64,000 nt of DNA from assembly GCF_014204935.1 (NCBI RefSeq), contig NZ_JACHMJ010000001.1, positions 992,001-1,056,000 on the forward strand, written 5' to 3'. A model generated the notes under the pieces. That model did no database searches. It saw only the letters and a program-made list of their open reading frames with translations, and was not told the origin of the DNA. The stretch is from Conyzicola lurida (GTDB lineage Bacteria; Actinomycetota; Actinomycetes; Actinomycetales; Microbacteriaceae). Of this stretch, positions 22,988 through 32,350 are shown one piece after another (within the stretch, counting starts at the first letter, position 1; every line of letters starts with the position of its first letter). The position numbers were made by a program, and so were the translations under genes.

Positions 22988-23791
22988 ATGAGCAATGGTG
23001 CAGGTATTGAGTGGACGTCAATCGACGCGCCGAAAGGCCTCCCGCCCCGGTTCCGCTGGATCGGTCTGGTCATCGCCCTCCTGGTGGTCGGCGGGCTCGT
23101 CTACTTCGCCGTGGTCGAGGGTGACAAGATCGCCCGGGATGTCGCACGCGACGTCGTCAAGACCGGGGTCACCAGCGCCCTGCAACTCACCGACGGCTCC
23201 GAGGTCGAGGTCGACCTCGGCGACGGGCTGCTGCTCGCGCAGGCAGTCACCGGCTCGATCGACGACGTGACGATCACGGTTCCCCGCGTATCGTTCGGCA
23301 CCGCCGTCGGCACCCTGCGTATCGAGGCCTCCGGTGTGCCGCTCGACCCGCGCGGACCGGTCGACACCCTCGTCGCGACCATGCTCGTCGACGAGACCAA
23401 CCTCGTCGCCTACAGCCCCCAGCTCACCGGGGTGCCGCTCACCCTGCTCACCATGGCCGACGCCGACATCACGATCGGCGCCGACATCGGGGGAGTGCCG
23501 GTGACGGTCGCGCTCGCCCCGTCGCTCAACGAGACCGGCGGCGTGCTGTTCACCCCCGGCGTCGTCACGGCCGGCGGGGTCGCGACGACGGCACCCGAGA
23601 TCCTGGCCGGTCCGCTCGCACCGCTCGCCGCGCCGATGCTCACCTCGCCCGGCATCTGCGTCGCCGACTTCCTGCCGGCCGACCTGTCGCTGACCTCGGT
23701 CGCCGTGGTCGACAGACAGTTCGCGGTCACGGCCGAGGGGAGCGGTGTGCGGCTCAGCGCGCTGGGCGCGAAGGGCACGTGCGAGCCATAG
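22988..23791 (+). CDS. DUF2993 (LmeA-like) membrane-anchored protein, copy 2
   Basis: 267 residues, paralogous to the preceding gene: one transmembrane helix (about 23-43), then a DUF2993 domain with the same landmarks (GDGLLLAQAVTGSIDDVTI matching GGGSLLMQAAGGSIDRVTV, and GICVADFLPADLSLT matching SFCVAEYLPASIVLT). A Cys near the C-terminus (GTCEP) is also conserved. It probably arose by tandem duplication. Envelope lipid handling is inferred from the LmeA relative only. Confidence 0.82.
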   Translation: MSNGAGIEWTSIDAPKGLPPRFRWIGLVIALLVVGGLVYFAVVEGDKIARDVARDVVKTGVTSALQLTDGSEVEVDLGDGLLLAQAVTGSIDDVTITVPRVSFGTAVGTLRIEASGVPLDPRGPVDTLVATMLVDETNLVAYSPQLTGVPLTLLTMADADITIGADIGGVPVTVALAPSLNETGGVLFTPGVVTAGGVATTAPEILAGPLAPLAAPMLTSPGICVADFLPADLSLTSVAVVDRQFAVTAEGSGVRLSALGAKGTCEP

Positions 23792-23879
23792 CCCGCGGCA
23801 CCGATAAGATGTAAACGGCTTCAGGGACCAAGCCGGGTTCGCTCGCCTCACTCAACAATAAATTCCGTGAGGTTCATCC

Positions 23880-25343
23880 GTGTCTGAAAATCCGCTCGCC
23901 CCCTCGTGGCTCGAGCTCCCCGCCGACGCCAACGCTCTCGCCTCCGACGTGTGGTCGCGCAATTCCGCGCGTTCCCCCTCGGGCGAGATCGCGATCGCGG
24001 GCGTCGCCTCCACCGAGATAGCCGCGCGCTTCGGCACCCCGGTCTACGTGATCGACGAGGACGACGTGCGCACTCGTGCCCGCGGCATCCGTGAATCGTT
24101 CGACCGTGAGTTCGGGCGGGTGGGGTCCTCCGTCAAGGTCTACTACGCCGGCAAGGCGTTCCTCTCTACCCAGGTCGCCGACTGGATGCTGCGCGACGGC
24201 CTCAACATCGACGTCTGCAGCGGGGGCGAACTCGCCGTGGTGCTCGCCGCCGGCGCGGACCCCGCTCGCCTCGGCCTGCACGGTAACAACAAGAGCCTCG
24301 CCGAGATCGACCGCGCCGTCGGCGTGGGCATCGGCGCCATCGTCATCGACAGCCTGATCGAGATCGAGCGGGTGGCCGAGGCCGCGAGCCGCCACGGACG
24401 CGTGCAGCCCGTGCGCCTGCGGGTCAACAGTGGCGTACACGCCCACACGCACGAGTACCTGGCGACCGCCCGCGAGGACCAGAAGTTCGGTATTCCCCTG
24501 GTGGATGTCGCGGCCGCGGTCGCGCAGATCCGCTCGCACGCGTCCCTCGGGTTCCTCGGACTGCACTCGCACATCGGCTCGCAGATCTTCGAGACCGACG
24601 GTTTCGCCGAGGCGGCCCGCCGCCTGTTCGCGGTGCACGTCGAGCTGCTCGCCGGGGGACCGGTGCCCGAGCTCAATCTCGGCGGCGGCTTCGGCATCGC
24701 CTACAACAGCTCCGACGTCGCGTTGCCGATCGACGTGCTCGCGGCGAACCTCGCCGACAGCGTCGCGCGGCTCGCCGCCGAGTTCGGCGTGGCCGTGCCG
24801 GTGATCGCGATCGAGCCCGGCCGTTCCATCGTCGGCCCGTCGACCACGACGCTGTACACGGTCGGCACGATCAAGGACGTGCTGGTGACGGACGATACGG
24901 TCCCTGAGCTTGTCGAAGGGCGCGAACTCGTTGAAGGTCAGGGCGCTTCGACAGGCTCAGCGACCGGCTCCGTGCGCAAGTACGTCTCCGTCGACGGCGG
25001 CATGAGCGACAACATCCGCCCCGCGCTCTACGCCGCCGATTACTCGGTTCGCATCGCCAACCGCGTCTCCGACGCCGACGCCGCACTCGTGCGCATCGCC
25101 GGCAAGCACTGCGAGAGCGGCGACATCGTCGTGCACGCCGACTACCTTCCCGGCGACGTGACCCCCGGCGACCTCGTCGGCGTCCCCGCCACCGGAGCCT
25201 ACGGCTGGGCCATGGCCAGCAACTACAACTACCTCGGACGCCCTCCCGTCGTTGCCGTGCGAGACGGCGAAGCCCGTGTCATCGTGCGCGGCGAGACCGA
25301 AGACGATCTCCTCAGCCGTGACGCTGGATTGGAACAGAACTGA
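23880..25343 (+). CDS. lysA: Diaminopimelate decarboxylase
   Basis: 487 residues from GTG 23880 with GAGG upstream. PLP-dependent alanine-racemase-fold enzyme converting meso-diaminopimelate to lysine. Landmarks: KVYYAGKAFLS with the PLP-binding Lys, GLHSHIGSQ, EPGRSIVGPS, and GKHCESGD with the active-site Cys contributed to the partner subunit. Residues about 341-363 (VPELVEGRELVEGQGASTG and following) are an in-frame insertion encoded by a REP-like palindrome, between TIKDVLVTDD and RKYVSVDGGMSDN, where homologues have a short loop. The stop overlaps the hom start by 1 nt (TGATG), so the operon is tightly coupled. Confidence 0.95.
   Translation: MSENPLAPSWLELPADANALASDVWSRNSARSPSGEIAIAGVASTEIAARFGTPVYVIDEDDVRTRARGIRESFDREFGRVGSSVKVYYAGKAFLSTQVADWMLRDGLNIDVCSGGELAVVLAAGADPARLGLHGNNKSLAEIDRAVGVGIGAIVIDSLIEIERVAEAASRHGRVQPVRLRVNSGVHAHTHEYLATAREDQKFGIPLVDVAAAVAQIRSHASLGFLGLHSHIGSQIFETDGFAEAARRLFAVHVELLAGGPVPELNLGGGFGIAYNSSDVALPIDVLAANLADSVARLAAEFGVAVPVIAIEPGRSIVGPSTTTLYTVGTIKDVLVTDDTVPELVEGRELVEGQGASTGSATGSVRKYVSVDGGMSDNIRPALYAADYSVRIANRVSDADAALVRIAGKHCESGDIVVHADYLPGDVTPGDLVGVPATGAYGWAMASNYNYLGRPPVVAVRDGEARVIVRGETEDDLLSRDAGLEQN
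24899..24965. repeat. REP-like palindrome inserted in frame within lysA
   Basis: Left arm 24899-24923 and right arm 24943-24965 are inverted copies of the same unit (core CTGAGC-TGTCGAAG and CTTCGACAGGCTCAG), with a diverged third copy between them. The unit matches the repeats at 18021-18041 and 32255-32302. The whole element keeps the lysA frame open and encodes a loop of about 23 residues. Confidence 0.8.
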
Positions 25344-26665
25344 TGATCGAATACCGCAACCTCCGCGTCGCCCTCCTCGGCGGCGGCAGCGTCGGCGCCC
25401 AGGTGGCCGCGCTGCTGCTCGAGCACGGCGACGAGCTGGCGAACCGCTCGGGTGCCGGGCTCGAACTCGTCGGTGTCGCCGTGCGCGACCTCGACGCCGA
25501 GCGCACCCCCGCGATCCCGAAGCACCTGCTCACGACGAACGCCGAAGAGCTGATCCTCGGGGCCGACATCGTCGTCGAGCTCATGGGCGGCCTCGAGCCG
25601 GCGCGCGAGTACATCCTGCAGGCGATCAACTCGGGTGCCGACGTGATCACCGCCAACAAGGCGCTGCTCGCCACGCACGGGCCCGAGCTGTTCGAGGCGG
25701 CCGAGCAGGTCGGTGCGCAGCTCTACTACGAGGCGGCCGTCGGCGGCGCCATCCCGATCATCCGTCCCCTGCGCGACAGCCTCGCCGGCGACCGGGTCAC
25801 CCGAATCCTCGGCATCGTCAACGGCACCACCAACTTCATCCTCGACCGCATGGACGTGCACCACGACACGCTCGAGGCCGCCCTCGCCACCGCTACCGAG
25901 CTGGGCTACGCCGAGGCCGACCCCACCGCGGACGTCGGCGGCTACGACGCCGCCCAGAAGGCCGCGATCCTGGCGAGCCTCGCCTTCCACACCACGGTGC
26001 CGCTCGAGGCTGTGCACCGCGAGGGGATCACCGAGATCACCGCCGAGCAGGTGGACGCCGCACGCAAGGCCGGCTACGTCGTGAAACTGCTCGCGATCTG
26101 CGAGCGGATCGCGATCGAGGGGCGTGACGGCGAATACGGCGTCTCGGCGCGTGTGCACCCGGCTCTCGTGCCGGTAGCCCACCCGCTCGCCGCCGTGCAC
26201 GGCGCGAACAACGCCGTCTTCGTGCAGGCCGAGGCCGCGGGCGACCTCATGTTCTACGGCGCCGGCGCCGGCGGCCGCGAGACCGCCTCCGCGGTGCTCG
26301 GCGACCTGGTCTCGGCCGCCCGCCGCCACGTCATCGGCGGCCCCGGCATCGCCGAATCCACCCACGCCACCATCGAGGTGCTGCCGATGTCGAGCGTGCG
26401 TACCCGGTACCAGATCACCCTCAGCGTGATCGACGAGCCCGGCGTCCTCGCCACCATCGCGAGCCTGTTCAGCGAACACGGCGTTTCCGTCGAAGCGGTG
26501 TCACAATCGGTAAGCGACGGTAAGAACCTCGCGTCGCCCACCGCTACCCTTGTAATCGTCACCCACGAGGCAACCGAGTCGTCACTCGCTACAACAGTCG
26601 CGGCACTCGGGAGCAACAGCGTCGTGAGCAGCGTGGTGTCCGTACTGAGAGTTGAGGGTGTGTAA
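25343..26665 (+). CDS. hom: Homoserine dehydrogenase
   Basis: 440 residues. Reduces aspartate semialdehyde to homoserine with NAD(P)H. The Rossmann motif LLGGGSVG (11-18), the conserved NKALLA segment, the catalytic region GIVNGTTNFIL ... DPTADVGGYDAAQKAAILASLAF and a C-terminal ACT domain (about 350-440, TLSVIDEPGVLATIASLF) are all present. The ACT domain implies feedback control by threonine, as known in actinobacterial enzymes. The start overlaps the lysA stop by 1 nt, and thrC begins directly after its stop codon, so the genes are one operon. Confidence 0.95.
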   Translation: MIEYRNLRVALLGGGSVGAQVAALLLEHGDELANRSGAGLELVGVAVRDLDAERTPAIPKHLLTTNAEELILGADIVVELMGGLEPAREYILQAINSGADVITANKALLATHGPELFEAAEQVGAQLYYEAAVGGAIPIIRPLRDSLAGDRVTRILGIVNGTTNFILDRMDVHHDTLEAALATATELGYAEADPTADVGGYDAAQKAAILASLAFHTTVPLEAVHREGITEITAEQVDAARKAGYVVKLLAICERIAIEGRDGEYGVSARVHPALVPVAHPLAAVHGANNAVFVQAEAAGDLMFYGAGAGGRETASAVLGDLVSAARRHVIGGPGIAESTHATIEVLPMSSVRTRYQITLSVIDEPGVLATIASLFSEHGVSVEAVSQSVSDGKNLASPTATLVIVTHEATESSLATTVAALGSNSVVSSVVSVLRVEGV

Positions 26666-27760
26666 GTGCCAAACAGCAAAGTGATCAGCCGACAGTGGCG
26701 TGGTGTGCTCAATGAGTACCGCGATCGCCTCGACATCACCGATGCCACGCCCGTCGTGACCCTCGGCGAAGGCGGAACCCCGCTGCTGCCCGCCCCCGCG
26801 CTCTCCGCCCGCACCGGCGCGACCGTCTGGGTCAAGTACGAGGGCATGAACCCCACCGGGTCGTTCAAGGACCGCGGCATGACGATGGCTATCTCGAAGG
26901 CCGTCGAGCACGGCGCGAAGGCCGTCATCTGCGCCTCCACCGGCAACACCTCGGCCTCGGCCGCCGCCTACGCCACCCACGCCGGCATCAAGGCCGTCGT
27001 GCTCGTGCCCGAGGGCAAGATCGCGATGGGCAAGCTCAGCCAGGCCATCGCGCACAACGCCGAGCTGCTGCAGGTACAGGGCAACTTCGACGACTGCCTC
27101 GACATCGCCCGCGACCTCTCGGCGAACTACCCGGTGCACCTCGTCAACTCGGTCAACCCCGACCGCATCAACGGCCAGAAGACGGCCGCGTTCGAGGTCG
27201 TCGAGGTGCTCGAAGACGCGCCCGACATCCACATCCTCCCCGTCGGCAACGCCGGCAACTACACCGCCTACACCCGCGGCTACACCGAAGAGCTCGAGCG
27301 TGGCGCCACCACGAAGCTGCCGCGCATGTTCGGCTTCCAGGCCGCCGGCTCCGCGCCGTTGGTTCTGGGCCACGTCGTCAAGCATCCCGAAACCATCGCC
27401 AGCGCCATCCGTATCGGCAACCCGGCATCGTGGGATCTCGCACTCGCCGCCCGCGAGGCGACCGACGGCTACTTCGGCGCCATCGACGACGAGCGCATCC
27501 TCGAGGCATACCGCATCCTCGCCGGAGAGGTCGGCATCTTCGTCGAACCCGCCTCGGCGATCAGTGTCGCTGGGCTGCTCGAGCGCGCCGACGCGGGGGA
27601 GATCCCGAAGGGCTCCACCGTCGTCCTCACCGTCACCGGCCACGGCCTCAAGGACCCGCAGTGGGCGCTCCGCACGGCCGACGGCTCCGAGATCGCGCCG
27701 ACCATCGTGCCCGTCGACACCGCGGAAATCGCCGGTGTGCTCGGACTGAGCAAGGCATGA
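26666..27760 (+). CDS. thrC: Threonine synthase
   Basis: 364 residues from GTG 26666, immediately after the hom stop. PLP enzyme converting O-phosphohomoserine to threonine. The PLP lysine is Lys68 in NPTGSFKDRG, the cofactor-phosphate loop is probably GNAGNY, and CASTGNTSASAAAYA is the conserved substrate-binding segment. The length is that of the short bacterial/actinobacterial type. The stop overlaps the thrB start (ATGA). Confidence 0.95.
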   Translation: MPNSKVISRQWRGVLNEYRDRLDITDATPVVTLGEGGTPLLPAPALSARTGATVWVKYEGMNPTGSFKDRGMTMAISKAVEHGAKAVICASTGNTSASAAAYATHAGIKAVVLVPEGKIAMGKLSQAIAHNAELLQVQGNFDDCLDIARDLSANYPVHLVNSVNPDRINGQKTAAFEVVEVLEDAPDIHILPVGNAGNYTAYTRGYTEELERGATTKLPRMFGFQAAGSAPLVLGHVVKHPETIASAIRIGNPASWDLALAAREATDGYFGAIDDERILEAYRILAGEVGIFVEPASAISVAGLLERADAGEIPKGSTVVLTVTGHGLKDPQWALRTADGSEIAPTIVPVDTAEIAGVLGLSKA

Positions 27761-28710
27761 GCCTCGTGGCCGCCCCCGACCTGACCGGGCGCTCCGTCAC
27801 GGTCAAGGTCCCCGCGACCACGGCCAACCTCGGCCCCGGTTTCGACACGCTCGGACTCGCGCTGTCGCTGTACGACGAACTGCACGTCTCCGTGCGCCCC
27901 GAACCTGGCGTCTTCGTCGACGTCCACGGCGTCGGGGCCGGCGAGGTTCCGACCGACGCGTCGAACCTCGTGGTCACCGCCATCGCGCACACCTTCGCCG
28001 ACTTCGGCTTCGAACTGCCGAACCTCAACCTCGAGGCGCACAACGTCATCCCGCACGGCCGTGGACTCGGTTCGTCGGGCGCGGCGATCGTCTCCGGCAT
28101 CATGGCCGCCAAGGGCCTCCTCGACGGCATCGTCGAGATGGACGCCGTCACGCTGCTGCGACTCGCCACCGAGATGGAGGGGCACCCCGACAACGTGGCG
28201 CCCGCCCTCTTCGGCGGCCTCACCATCGCCTGGGTCACCCCCGAAGGACCGCAGCACAAGAAGCTCATCGTGCACCGCGGCGTCTCGCCGCTCGTCTGCG
28301 TGCCCGAGACCACGATGTCGACCGCGCTCGCCCGGAGCCTGCAGCCGTCGTCGGTGCCGCACGAGGACGCGATCTTCAACGTCTCGCGCTCGGCGCTGCT
28401 CATCGCGGCGCTCATCCAGAGTCCCGAGCTGCTGCTCGCCGCCACGGAGGACAAGCTGCACCAGAGCTACCGCGCGAGCGCGATGCCCGAGACGGACGCC
28501 CTCATCCAGGTGCTGCGCGCCAACGGCCTCGCCGCCGTGGTGTCCGGCGCCGGACCGTCGCTCCTGGTGCTCTGCAGCGACCCCGCCCAGCGCCTCGCCG
28601 CCGCGCAGATCGTGGCCGACAACGCCGCGACACCCTGGAAGTCGCTCATGCTGGCCGTCGACTTCAAAGGTGCTACAGTGATTTCGCACCCGGTAGAAGC
28701 GGTGGCCTAG
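27757..28710 (+). CDS. thrB: Homoserine kinase
   Basis: 317 residues, GHMP kinase family, phosphorylating homoserine for ThrC. The N-terminal segment KVPATTANLGPGFDTLG, the ATP loop PHGRGLGSSGAA (99-110) and the C-terminal GAGPSLLVL are the three family motifs. The 4-nt overlap with thrC indicates coupling. The order hom-thrC-thrB completes the threonine branch in one operon with lysA. A -10-like TACAGT near its end could contribute to rho transcription. Confidence 0.94.
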   Translation: MSLVAAPDLTGRSVTVKVPATTANLGPGFDTLGLALSLYDELHVSVRPEPGVFVDVHGVGAGEVPTDASNLVVTAIAHTFADFGFELPNLNLEAHNVIPHGRGLGSSGAAIVSGIMAAKGLLDGIVEMDAVTLLRLATEMEGHPDNVAPALFGGLTIAWVTPEGPQHKKLIVHRGVSPLVCVPETTMSTALARSLQPSSVPHEDAIFNVSRSALLIAALIQSPELLLAATEDKLHQSYRASAMPETDALIQVLRANGLAAVVSGAGPSLLVLCSDPAQRLAAAQIVADNAATPWKSLMLAVDFKGATVISHPVEAVA

Positions 28711-28911
28711 CCTCCGCTCATAGCTTCACTGGATTCGACAAGCACTTCGAGCCACTGCAAGCAACGGAACTGCTCGCCAGTTCTGGTACCGCCCGGGTTG
28801 TACCTTCACCCGCATCGCCCCAGTAGATTCCTGTGCAGCCGCACAGACACGGGTCGATCTATCACCTCTCCACCGCCATTTCTTTCGCGGTAGGGGAAAG
28901 GAACCCCAGTA
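28711..28911 (+). promoter_or_regulatory. rho leader region
   Basis: About 200 bp between thrB and rho. It contains small hairpins, for example CTGTGC-AGCC-GCACAG (28833-28848), and ends in GGGGAAAGGAACCCC, whose AAAGGA serves as ribosome-binding site. Rho genes in other bacteria are autoregulated through their leaders, and this long leader is a candidate for that. No defined attenuator was recognised. Confidence 0.35.
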
Positions 28912-31158
28912 GTGACTGACGTCAATGTCCGCGCAAACGCGGACGCACCTTCGAACCTCGCCGCCCTCCGTCTTCCCGAGCTGCAGGCGCTTGCCGCCGA
29001 GCTCGGACTGAGTGGCGCATCCAAGCTGCGCAAGGGAGAACTCGTCACGGCGATCTCCGCCATCCAGAACGGCGCTGCACCCGCAGAGGTCGCTCCGGAG
29101 GCCGTCGCACCGGTCGCCGAGACCGTCGAGGCGCCCGCTGCCGTCGACGCTCCCGCTGCCGTCGACGCTCCCACCGAGGCGCCCGCCACCGAGGCGCCCG
29201 CCGCCGCGACCGCTCCCGCCGCGAAGAAGCGCGTCTCCCGTCGTGCCACCACGGCCGACGCGGAAGCCATCGCCGCCGCGGCAGCCGCCGCCGCCGCGAC
29301 CATCACCGAATCCGCCACCGCGGCCGCCGACAGCATCGTCGACGCCCCGCGCTCGGCCGCCTCGCACGTCAACCAGGCCGAGTCCGGCCTCGAGACCCCC
29401 GCCGTCGAAGAGCGCCCGCTCTACTCGCGCGAGCCGCAGCAGAAGACCGGCACGCTCGACCGCGAGCCGCGCCAGCGCCGCCAGGGCGGCCGCGCCAAGG
29501 CCGCAGCCCCCACCGCCGAAGAGAAGGCCGAAGCGCTCAGCTCGATCGAGCTGCCCGTCGCCGAGTCTCCCGCCTCGAACAACAACAACAACAACGGCGA
29601 CGCAGCCGAGTCCGACGAGCGCACCGACGGAGCCCCCCGCGAGGGCGGCTCGTCGCGCAACCGTAACCGCAACCGCCGCGACCGCCAGCAGGCGCGCAGC
29701 GAGCAGGGCGAGCGCCAGCAGCAGCAGGACGGCGAGCAGAACGACGGCGCGCAGCAGCAGAACGAGCAGCGCGAACCCCGCCAGGGCCGCCAGCAGAACA
29801 ACCGCCAGCAGGGCGAGGGCAACCAGCAGCGCGACAACAACCGCGCCGCGAACAACGAGCAGCGCGGCAACGACCGCAACGACGGCCCCGACCGCAACGC
29901 GCCCCTCGACGACGACGAGCGTGGCGGACGCAACCGCTACCGCGACCGCAAGCGCGGCCGTGGCCCCGTGGGCGACGACTTCGAGCCCGAGATCACCGAG
30001 GACGACGTGCTCATCCCGGTCGCCGGTATCCTCGACGTCCTCGACAACTACGCGTTCGTGCGCACCTCGGGCTACCTCCCGGGCAACAACGACGTCTACG
30101 TCTCGCTCGGCCAGGTCAAGAAGTACAACCTGCGCAAGGGCGACGCCGTCGTCGGCTCCATCCGCCAGCCGCGCGAGGGAGACCAGGGCCAGGGCCGCCA
30201 GAAGTACAACGCGATCGTCAAGATCGACTCGATCAACGGCCTCTCCATCGAGGAAGCCGCGAACCGCGTCGAGTTCGGCAAGCTGACCCCGCTCTACCCG
30301 CAGGAGCGCCTCCGTCTCGAGACCGAGTCGGCCAAGCTGTCGACCCGCATCATCGACCTCGTCGCCCCGATCGGCAAGGGCCAGCGCGGCCTCATCGTCT
30401 CGCCGCCCAAGGCCGGCAAGACGCTGGTCCTGCAGGCCATCGCGAACGCCATCGCCAAGAACAACCCCGAGGTCCACCTCATGGTCGTCCTGGTCGACGA
30501 GCGTCCCGAAGAGGTCACCGACATGCAGCGCACGGTGAAGGGCGAGGTCATCGCCTCCACCTTCGACCGCCCCGCCGAAGACCACACCACGGTCGCCGAG
30601 CTGGCCATCGAGCGCGCCAAGCGTCTCGTCGAGCTCGGCCACGACGTCGTCGTGCTGCTCGACTCGATCACCCGCCTGGGCCGTGCGTACAACCTGACCG
30701 CTCCGGCATCGGGACGCATCCTCTCCGGAGGCGTCGACTCGGCCGCCCTGTACCCGCCGAAGCGTTTCTTCGGTGCGGCACGCAACATCGAAGAGGGTGG
30801 CTCGCTCACCATCATCGCGACCGCTCTCGTCGAGACCGGCAGCAAGATGGACGAGGTCATCTTCGAGGAGTTCAAGGGCACCGGCAACATGGAGCTCCGC
30901 CTCTCGCGCCAGCTGGCCGACAAGCGCATTTTCCCCGCCGTCGACATCAACGCGTCGGGCACCCGCCGCGAAGAGATGCTGCTCGGCGCCGACGAGGTCA
31001 AGGTCACCTGGAAGCTGCGTCGCGCCCTCGCCGGGCTCGACCAGCAGCAGGCGCTCGAGATCGTCCTCGGCAAGCTTCGCGAAACGCAGTCGAACGTCGA
31101 GTTCCTCATGCAGATCCAGAAGTCGCTGCCGAGCGCGTCGAGCACCAAGGAAGACTAA
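28912..31158 (+). CDS. rho: Transcription termination factor Rho with long disordered insertion
   Basis: 748 residues against about 420 in Escherichia coli. Order: an N-terminal Rho_N helix domain (about 15-50, [21 protein letters not shown]); an Ala/Pro/Glu-rich linker (about 53-215); a strongly N/Q/R/D-rich low-complexity segment (about 223-351, beginning with a six-Asn run); then the RNA-binding and ATPase core. The core has Walker A PPKAGKT (498-504), [13 protein letters not shown], the Q-loop segment [18 protein letters not shown] and the R-loop region. It is a hexameric RNA helicase that ends transcripts. Long insertions are known in actinobacterial Rho and add RNA binding. The prfA start follows 2 nt after its stop. 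Confidence 0.96.
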   Translation: MTDVNVRANADAPSNLAALRLPELQALAAELGLSGASKLRKGELVTAISAIQNGAAPAEVAPEAVAPVAETVEAPAAVDAPAAVDAPTEAPATEAPAAATAPAAKKRVSRRATTADAEAIAAAAAAAAATITESATAAADSIVDAPRSAASHVNQAESGLETPAVEERPLYSREPQQKTGTLDREPRQRRQGGRAKAAAPTAEEKAEALSSIELPVAESPASNNNNNNGDAAESDERTDGAPREGGSSRNRNRNRRDRQQARSEQGERQQQQDGEQNDGAQQQNEQREPRQGRQQNNRQQGEGNQQRDNNRAANNEQRGNDRNDGPDRNAPLDDDERGGRNRYRDRKRGRGPVGDDFEPEITEDDVLIPVAGILDVLDNYAFVRTSGYLPGNNDVYVSLGQVKKYNLRKGDAVVGSIRQPREGDQGQGRQKYNAIVKIDSINGLSIEEAANRVEFGKLTPLYPQERLRLETESAKLSTRIIDLVAPIGKGQRGLIVSPPKAGKTLVLQAIANAIAKNNPEVHLMVVLVDERPEEVTDMQRTVKGEVIASTFDRPAEDHTTVAELAIERAKRLVELGHDVVVLLDSITRLGRAYNLTAPASGRILSGGVDSAALYPPKRFFGAARNIEEGGSLTIIATALVETGSKMDEVIFEEFKGTGNMELRLSRQLADKRIFPAVDINASGTRREEMLLGADEVKVTWKLRRALAGLDQQQALEIVLGKLRETQSNVEFLMQIQKSLPSASSTKED

Positions 31159-31160
31159 GC

Positions 31161-32243
31161 GTGTTCGAGTCAGTACAGAGTCTGCTGGCCGAGCACGAGT
31201 CGCTTCAGGAACAGCTGGCTGATCCGGAACTGCACTCGAATCCGGCCCGCAGCAAGAAGGTGAACCGGCGCTACGCCGAGCTCAGCCGGATCGTCGCGGC
31301 CTATCACGAGTGGCGCCAGCTGACGGACGACCTGGAAGCCGCGACCGAGATGGCCGCGGAAGACGAGTCGTTCGCCGCGGAGATCCCCGGCATGACGGAG
31401 ACGCTCGCGGAAGCGGAGGAGACCCTGCGTCGCCTCCTCATCCCGCGCGACCCAAACGACGGCCGCGACATCATCATGGAGATCAAGATGGGGGAGGGCG
31501 GTGCCGAGTCGGCGCTGTTCGCCGCCGACCTCCTGCGCATGTACCTCCACTACGCGGAATCCAAGAAGTGGAAGACGGAGATCATCACGTCGACCCAGAG
31601 CGATCTGGGCGGCTACAAGGATGTCCAGCTCGCCATCAAGGGATCGTCGACCGACCCCGCCGAGGGCGTGTGGGCGCACCTGAAGTACGAGGGCGGTGTG
31701 CACCGCGTCCAGCGGGTGCCGGCGACCGAGTCGCAGGGGCGCATCCACACCTCCGCCGCCGGCGTGCTCGTCTTCCCCGAGGTCGACGAGCCCGAAGAGG
31801 TCGAGATCAACCAGAACGACCTCAAGATCGACGTCTACCGCTCCAGCGGCCCCGGCGGCCAGTCGGTCAACACGACCGACTCCGCCGTTCGCATCACCCA
31901 CCTTCCCACCGGAATCGTGGTCGCGATGCAGAACGAGAAGTCGCAGCTGCAGAACCGCGAGGCCGGCATGCGCGTGCTGCGCGCACGCATCCTCGCGCGC
32001 TACCAGGAAGAGGCGGACGCCGAGGCGTCGGTCTTCCGCAAGAGCCAGATCCGCACCATGGACCGGTCCGAGCGCATCCGCACCTACAACTTCCCCGAGA
32101 ACCGCATCGCCGACCACCGCACCGGCTACAAGGCCTACAACCTCGACGCCGTGATGAACGGCGCTCTCGAGCCCGTCATCCAGTCCTGCATCGCTTCCGA
32201 CGAAGAGTCGCAGCTGGCCGACATCGGCAACGACGACGCGTAG
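31161..32243 (+). CDS. prfA: Peptide chain release factor 1
   Basis: 360 residues from GTG 31161. Recognises UAA/UAG and releases the peptide. Codon-recognition loop [13 protein letters not shown] contains the PAT motif of RF1, and the catalytic GGQ lies at about 232-234 ([17 protein letters not shown]); its Gln is the substrate of PrmC encoded downstream. The gene is 2 nt after rho, with no rpmE in between, unlike M. tuberculosis. Confidence 0.96.
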   Translation: MFESVQSLLAEHESLQEQLADPELHSNPARSKKVNRRYAELSRIVAAYHEWRQLTDDLEAATEMAAEDESFAAEIPGMTETLAEAEETLRRLLIPRDPNDGRDIIMEIKMGEGGAESALFAADLLRMYLHYAESKKWKTEIITSTQSDLGGYKDVQLAIKGSSTDPAEGVWAHLKYEGGVHRVQRVPATESQGRIHTSAAGVLVFPEVDEPEEVEINQNDLKIDVYRSSGPGGQSVNTTDSAVRITHLPTGIVVAMQNEKSQLQNREAGMRVLRARILARYQEEADAEASVFRKSQIRTMDRSERIRTYNFPENRIADHRTGYKAYNLDAVMNGALEPVIQSCIASDEESQLADIGNDDA

Positions 32244-32254
32244 TACGCACTAGC

Positions 32255-32302
32255 GGATCGAGCCTGTCGACATCCTCCCGGGGGTTTCGACAGGCTCGAC
32301 CC
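32255..32302. repeat. REP-like inverted repeat between prfA and prmC
   Basis: Left arm 32255-32271 and right arm 32282-32302 share an inverted 13-bp core (TCGAGCCTGTCGA and TCGACAGGCTCGA) and can form a hairpin. It belongs to the same family as the element inside lysA and the one next to tRNA-Arg. It may also act as a transcription attenuator in this 107-bp gap. Confidence 0.65.
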
Positions 32303-32350
32303 GCCGCCGAAATCGCCCGCCTCTTTCATCTGACAACCCGAAGAAGTCAC

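Noticed and set aside
24899-24965. Frameshift or intein in lysA
   Set aside because: The insert keeps the frame, is only about 23 codons long and matches a DNA repeat family; there are no splicing motifs.
28726-30642. Minus-strand open frame opposite rho
   Set aside because: Val/Leu/Ala-rich shadow of the low-complexity Rho segment, with no ribosome-binding site or family similarity.
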